Assembly (NCBI GenBank): GCA_017303835.1
Contig: JAFLBI010000001.1
Location: 930,001 to 994,000 of the forward strand
From: Chitinophagales bacterium
GTDB taxonomy: Bacteria > Bacteroidota > Bacteroidia > Chitinophagales > Chitinophagaceae
Direction: 5' to 3'
Length of the DNA stretch: 64,000 bases
The stretch's first letter is position 1. Each line of letters begins with the position of its first letter. The notes under the pieces were generated by a model that was not told where the DNA came from, did not search any database, and saw only the letters and a program-made list of their open reading frames with translations. This document shows positions 60,824 through 64,000 of the stretch, in pieces. Made by a program: the position numbers and the translations under genes.

Positions 60824-63412
60824 ATGGCGAAGAACCTGTTGATTGTAGAGTCACCTGCCAAGGCAAAAACGATTGAAAAAATCCTGGGAAGCGATTTCCA
60901 GGTGAAGAGCTGCTATGGCCATATCCGCGATCTGGAGAAGGACGATATGGGCATCGATGTCAACAATCAATATCAGCCCAGGTATAAAGTGCCGGATGAG
61001 AAGGAAAGAGTGGTGAAGGAATTGCGCCAATTGGCTAAGAAAGCTGAGGAAGTTTGGTTGGCATCTGATGAGGACCGTGAAGGTGAAAGCATCTCCTGGC
61101 ACTTAGCCGAAGTGTTGGGCCTGGACCCCAATACCACCAAGCGAATTGTCTTCCATGAAATTACAGCACCTGCCATCAAGAAAGCCGTTCAATCGCCCCG
61201 CCGTATCAATATGAATTTGGTGAATGCCCAGCAGGCACGCCGCGTGTTGGATCGTTTGGTGGGTTTTGAACTCAGCCCCGTACTCTGGCGCAAGATTGGT
61301 ATGCAGCGCAGCCTGAGTGCCGGCCGTGTACAAAGTGTGGCCGTTCGCTTGATTGTTGAAAGAGAAAGAGAGATTAATCAGTTTATTGCTGAAAGCGCGT
61401 ACAAAGTAGATGCAATTTTAGAAGCCACTGATATCAATAAAAAGAATATCGCCTTCAAAGCTGAAGGTCCGGCCAAATTGGGCACGCAAGAAAAAGCACA
61501 GGCTTTTCTGGATAGTTGTAAAGGCGCCAATTACCGCGTAACCGATGTTCAAGTAAAGCCTGCGAAGCGTACACCTGCTGCCCCATTCACTACTTCTACC
61601 CTGCAACAGGAAGCGAGTAGAAAACTGGGTTATGGTGTGAGCAAGACCATGTTGTTGGCGCAGAAACTCTACGAGAGCGGTTATATCACGTACATGCGTA
61701 CAGATAGCGTGAATCTGAGTGATACTGCCCGCGCGGATATTGAAAAGCAGATCAGCAATCAGTTTGGTGCTAACTATCATCAGCCACGTTATTACAAGAA
61801 CAAGAACGACAATGCACAGGAAGCACACGAAGCCATCCGTCCTACGTACATGAGTAACCAGACTGTGGCCGATCCTGATGCAAGAAGATTATACGAACTG
61901 ATCTGGAAACGCACGATTGCTTCTCAGATGAGTGATGCGGTGTTTGAAAAGACGATTGCCAAAATCAATATCTCTACCAATAACGAAGAACTCACTGCTA
62001 CCGGTGAAGTATTAAAATTTGATGGCTTTCTGAAAGTATATTTTGAAGGCAGGGATGAAGATGAGGATGACGAGAACACAGAAGGCATGCTGCCACCATT
62101 ACAAGTGGGACAACAATTGGGCTTCCGTGAAATGTTAGCCACAGAACGTTTCAGCAGACCACCTGCTCGTTATACAGAAGCATCGCTGGTGAAGAAACTG
62201 GAAGAACTGGGTATTGGTCGCCCTTCTACGTATGCGCCAACCATCTCTACCATTATCAAGCGTAATTATGTAGAGAAGCGCGATAAGGAAGGCGTGAAAA
62301 GAAATTTCCGCATCCTGCGATTGAATCAAGCACAGCAAGTGGAAGTGGCAATGGAGCAAGAGAATACCGGTGCTGAAAAAGGCAAGCTCTTCCCTACTGA
62401 TTTAGGTGCTGTGGTAACAGATTTTCTAAAGCAGCATTTCAGCAAAGTAATGGACTATAGTTTCACTGCCAAGATTGAAGAAGAGTTTGATGAGATTGCT
62501 TTGGGTAAGATGCAGTGGAGCAATATGATTGATGGTTTCTACAAGCCTTTCCATACCAATATTGAGCATACGCTGGAAACAGCAGAGCGCGCCAAGGGCG
62601 AAAGAGAACTGGGTGTAGAAGAAGCTACAGGAAAACGCATCATTGCACGCATGGGCCGCTTTGGTCCGATGGTGCAGATTGGTGAAGCTACCGATGAAGA
62701 GAAACCACGCTTTGCCAAATTGAAGCCTACCCAAAGTATTGAAACCATTACCATGGAAGAAGCCATGCAGCTCTTCCAGTTGCCCAAAGTATTGGGCGAA
62801 TATCAGGGACAGGAATTAACGGTGAATGCCGGCAGATTTGGTCCTTACATTAAGTACGGCGAACAGTTTGTGTCTATCCCACGCAATGAAGATCCATTGG
62901 AAGTGGATATGGATCGTGCTGTTGCATTGATTCAGGAGAAGCAAGAAGCAGATGCACCGGTTGGTTATTTCAATGAATTGCCTGTAACAAAAGGTAAAGG
63001 CCGTTTTGGTCCATTCATTAAGTGGAATGATTTGTTCATCAATGTGCCGCGCAAATACGATTTTGACAATCTTTCGCAGCACGATTTGAATGAACTGATT
63101 GAAGCCAAGGTTGCGAAAGAAGCCAATCGTTATATACAGCAATGGCCTGCAGAAAAAATCTCGATTGAGAATGGCCGTTGGGGACCATTCATTCGCTTTG
63201 GTAAAAACATGCTGAAGCTGGGTAAGAAAGCAGATGGTACTAAGTATGCGGCGGAAGACTTAGCCAATGTGGAACTGGATGAAGTGAAGAAAATGATTGA
63301 AGCCCAGCTGCCCAATGCATTTAACAGCAAGGCCAAGAAAGCAGCACCGAAAAAAGCTACTGCGAAAAAGGCAGCTACCAAGAAAGCCGCGCCGAAGAAA
63401 AAAGTAAAATAA
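60824..63412 (+). CDS. topA: DNA topoisomerase I
   Basis: This 862-residue type IA enzyme relaxes negative supercoils. Toprim motif VESPAKAKTIEKILG at the start, DEDREGESISWHLAE, and catalytic tyrosine YITYMRTDSVNLSD (Y near 291). Four or so C-terminal topoisomerase repeats (GRFGPYIKYG, RFGPFIKWND, GRWGPFIRFGK) replace zinc fingers. A long Lys/Ala tail (about residues 835-862) resembles histone H1-like tails and may aid DNA binding. Terminator at 63422. Confidence 0.97.
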   Translation: MAKNLLIVESPAKAKTIEKILGSDFQVKSCYGHIRDLEKDDMGIDVNNQYQPRYKVPDEKERVVKELRQLAKKAEEVWLASDEDREGESISWHLAEVLGLDPNTTKRIVFHEITAPAIKKAVQSPRRINMNLVNAQQARRVLDRLVGFELSPVLWRKIGMQRSLSAGRVQSVAVRLIVEREREINQFIAESAYKVDAILEATDINKKNIAFKAEGPAKLGTQEKAQAFLDSCKGANYRVTDVQVKPAKRTPAAPFTTSTLQQEASRKLGYGVSKTMLLAQKLYESGYITYMRTDSVNLSDTARADIEKQISNQFGANYHQPRYYKNKNDNAQEAHEAIRPTYMSNQTVADPDARRLYELIWKRTIASQMSDAVFEKTIAKINISTNNEELTATGEVLKFDGFLKVYFEGRDEDEDDENTEGMLPPLQVGQQLGFREMLATERFSRPPARYTEASLVKKLEELGIGRPSTYAPTISTIIKRNYVEKRDKEGVKRNFRILRLNQAQQVEVAMEQENTGAEKGKLFPTDLGAVVTDFLKQHFSKVMDYSFTAKIEEEFDEIALGKMQWSNMIDGFYKPFHTNIEHTLETAERAKGERELGVEEATGKRIIARMGRFGPMVQIGEATDEEKPRFAKLKPTQSIETITMEEAMQLFQLPKVLGEYQGQELTVNAGRFGPYIKYGEQFVSIPRNEDPLEVDMDRAVALIQEKQEADAPVGYFNELPVTKGKGRFGPFIKWNDLFINVPRKYDFDNLSQHDLNELIEAKVAKEANRYIQQWPAEKISIENGRWGPFIRFGKNMLKLGKKADGTKYAAEDLANVELDEVKKMIEAQLPNAFNSKAKKAAPKKATAKKAATKKAAPKKKVK

Positions 63413-63421
63413 TGGCTGTAG

Positions 63422-63448
63422 AATCCCGACTGAGTGTCGGGATTTTTT
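63422..63448 (+). terminator. Terminator of topA
   Basis: AATCCCGAC (63422-63430) pairs with GTCGGGATT (63436-63444), loop TGAGT, then T-run. Confidence 0.9.
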
Positions 63449-63506
63449 GTCTAAGGACTTTAATGTATTTTAGAGTTGGCTGTAATTTTTCAGACAACCT
63501 CAAACT

Positions 63507-64000
63507 ATGAACCAATTCTCCCAAAAAGTAATTGACACATTTTTTCAGACGTTTTATCACGAAAGAATTGAGATTGCTAAACAAGTCGGGCAACATTATC
63601 ATAAGCAGCTTGACACATCGTTATTGACTTTTTGGTTTTCGGTCCTTGACTTCTATGGCGGACTTTATTTCATTGGAAAAAAAGACACCAAGAAAACTTA
63701 TAGAGACGGCAGGTTGAAACTTGCAGACAAAGCAACATTCACTATATTCATCCATGATTTTTTTCCTGAGCCTGAAAATGAACTTGGCGAATTTATTTAT
63801 ACGGTTTTTCGGTCAGGATTAGTTCATCAATTATCACCCAAAAAAGGAGAAATCATATGGGATGCAACCAACTCAAAACTTTTATGGCTAAAGGTGGACA
63901 CAAGCAACCCAGATAACACTGCAAACAAAGTTGCGACTATAAACATTCATCAACTTGAACTTCTTGCATTCAATGCGTACAAAGAATTTAGGCGTAAAGT
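63507..64000 (+). CDS. Partial gene, possible HEPN-like protein
   Basis: An ATG at 63507 opens a frame that runs off the window; 164 residues are visible. It starts MNQFSQKVIDTFFQTFYHER and contains FIHDFFPEPENELGEFIYTVFRSGLVHQLSPKK (parts shown as FRSGLVHQ). The RSGLVH segment is an R-x4-H motif of the kind seen in HEPN ribonuclease or nucleic-acid-related domains; this is inference. The region is A/T-richer than topA. The stop and length cannot be seen. Confidence 0.6.
   Translation, partial: MNQFSQKVIDTFFQTFYHERIEIAKQVGQHYHKQLDTSLLTFWFSVLDFYGGLYFIGKKDTKKTYRDGRLKLADKATFTIFIHDFFPEPENELGEFIYTVFRSGLVHQLSPKKGEIIWDATNSKLLWLKVDTSNPDNTANKVATINIHQLELLAFNAYKEFRRK

Overview
The window looks like chromosome of a Bacteroidota bacterium, most likely Chitinophagales/Chitinophagaceae; the genus cannot be fixed from the sequence alone. 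The basis is a type IX secretion (T9SS) C-terminal sorting domain next to a PorV-like protein, several families typical of this phylum (DUF2851, DUF3810, DUF4199, DUF2911, a GGGP-type UbiA prenyltransferase), the absence of clear Shine-Dalgarno sites, and promoter boxes of the Bacteroidota type (TTTG about 19 nt before TAnnTTTG). Most of the window is ordinary housekeeping and metabolic DNA. There is no prophage, CRISPR array, rRNA or intact insertion sequence.

Layout. 0-9.6 kb: a small membrane protein, acyl-CoA carboxylase beta subunit, PhzF isomerase, RNase HI, a Dph6-like ATP pyrophosphatase, mannose-6-phosphate isomerase, YraN, a YkgJ-type cysteine-cluster protein, XerD and a DUF2911 protein. 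9.7-15.5 kb: a transglutaminase-like protein, CsaA, Ogt, two small membrane proteins, a subtilase, a DinB protein and a lipoprotein. 15.5-22.7 kb: a DPE2-type 4-alpha-glucanotransferase, pyruvate phosphate dikinase and a TlpA-like thioredoxin. 22.7-36.6 kb: a DUF4197 protein, a T9SS cargo gene overlapping a PorV-like gene, an A/T-rich DUF4238 gene, DnaK, GtrA, ArgS, and a propeller-type histidine kinase with its response regulator. 36.6-37.3 kb: tRNA-Leu(GAG), then about 600 bp of direct repeats and palindromes. 37.4-44.6 kb: DUF2130 nuclease-like protein coupled to a kinase-like protein, 4'-phosphopantetheinyl transferase, dCTP deaminase, a membrane protein with PH-like parts, an erythromycin-esterase-like protein and DUF3810. 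44.7-54.7 kb: the DUF177-rpmF-plsX cluster, a 58-residue peptide, a CBS-domain cysteine/cystathionine synthase, a metal-receptor protein, class II aldolase, accD, smpB, lipA and OsmC. 54.7-64 kb: a leftward run DUF2851-Maf / UbiA-KdsC-IscX-ferredoxin, a DUF2520 oxidoreductase, an alpha/beta hydrolase, TopA and a partial, possibly HEPN-like gene at the right edge.

Genes that work together: DUF177, L32 and PlsX link ribosome and phospholipid synthesis; AccD, PlsX, the phosphopantetheinyl transferase and LipA all serve acyl metabolism; ferredoxin and IscX are an iron-sulfur pair; the T9SS cargo and PorV-like protein share an overlap and are probably co-expressed; the histidine kinase and response regulator form one signalling unit.

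The least ordinary features are non-coding or small-scale: the palindrome array behind tRNA-Leu; a hairpin family reused as terminators with the T-run on either side; a promoter-like box and terminator compressed into the 52 bp before smpB; a possible small RNA before the ferredoxin gene; the nuclease-like/kinase-like gene pair; and an A/T-rich DUF4238 gene packed between porV and dnaK. I see no clear, self-evident new system; these are leads only.
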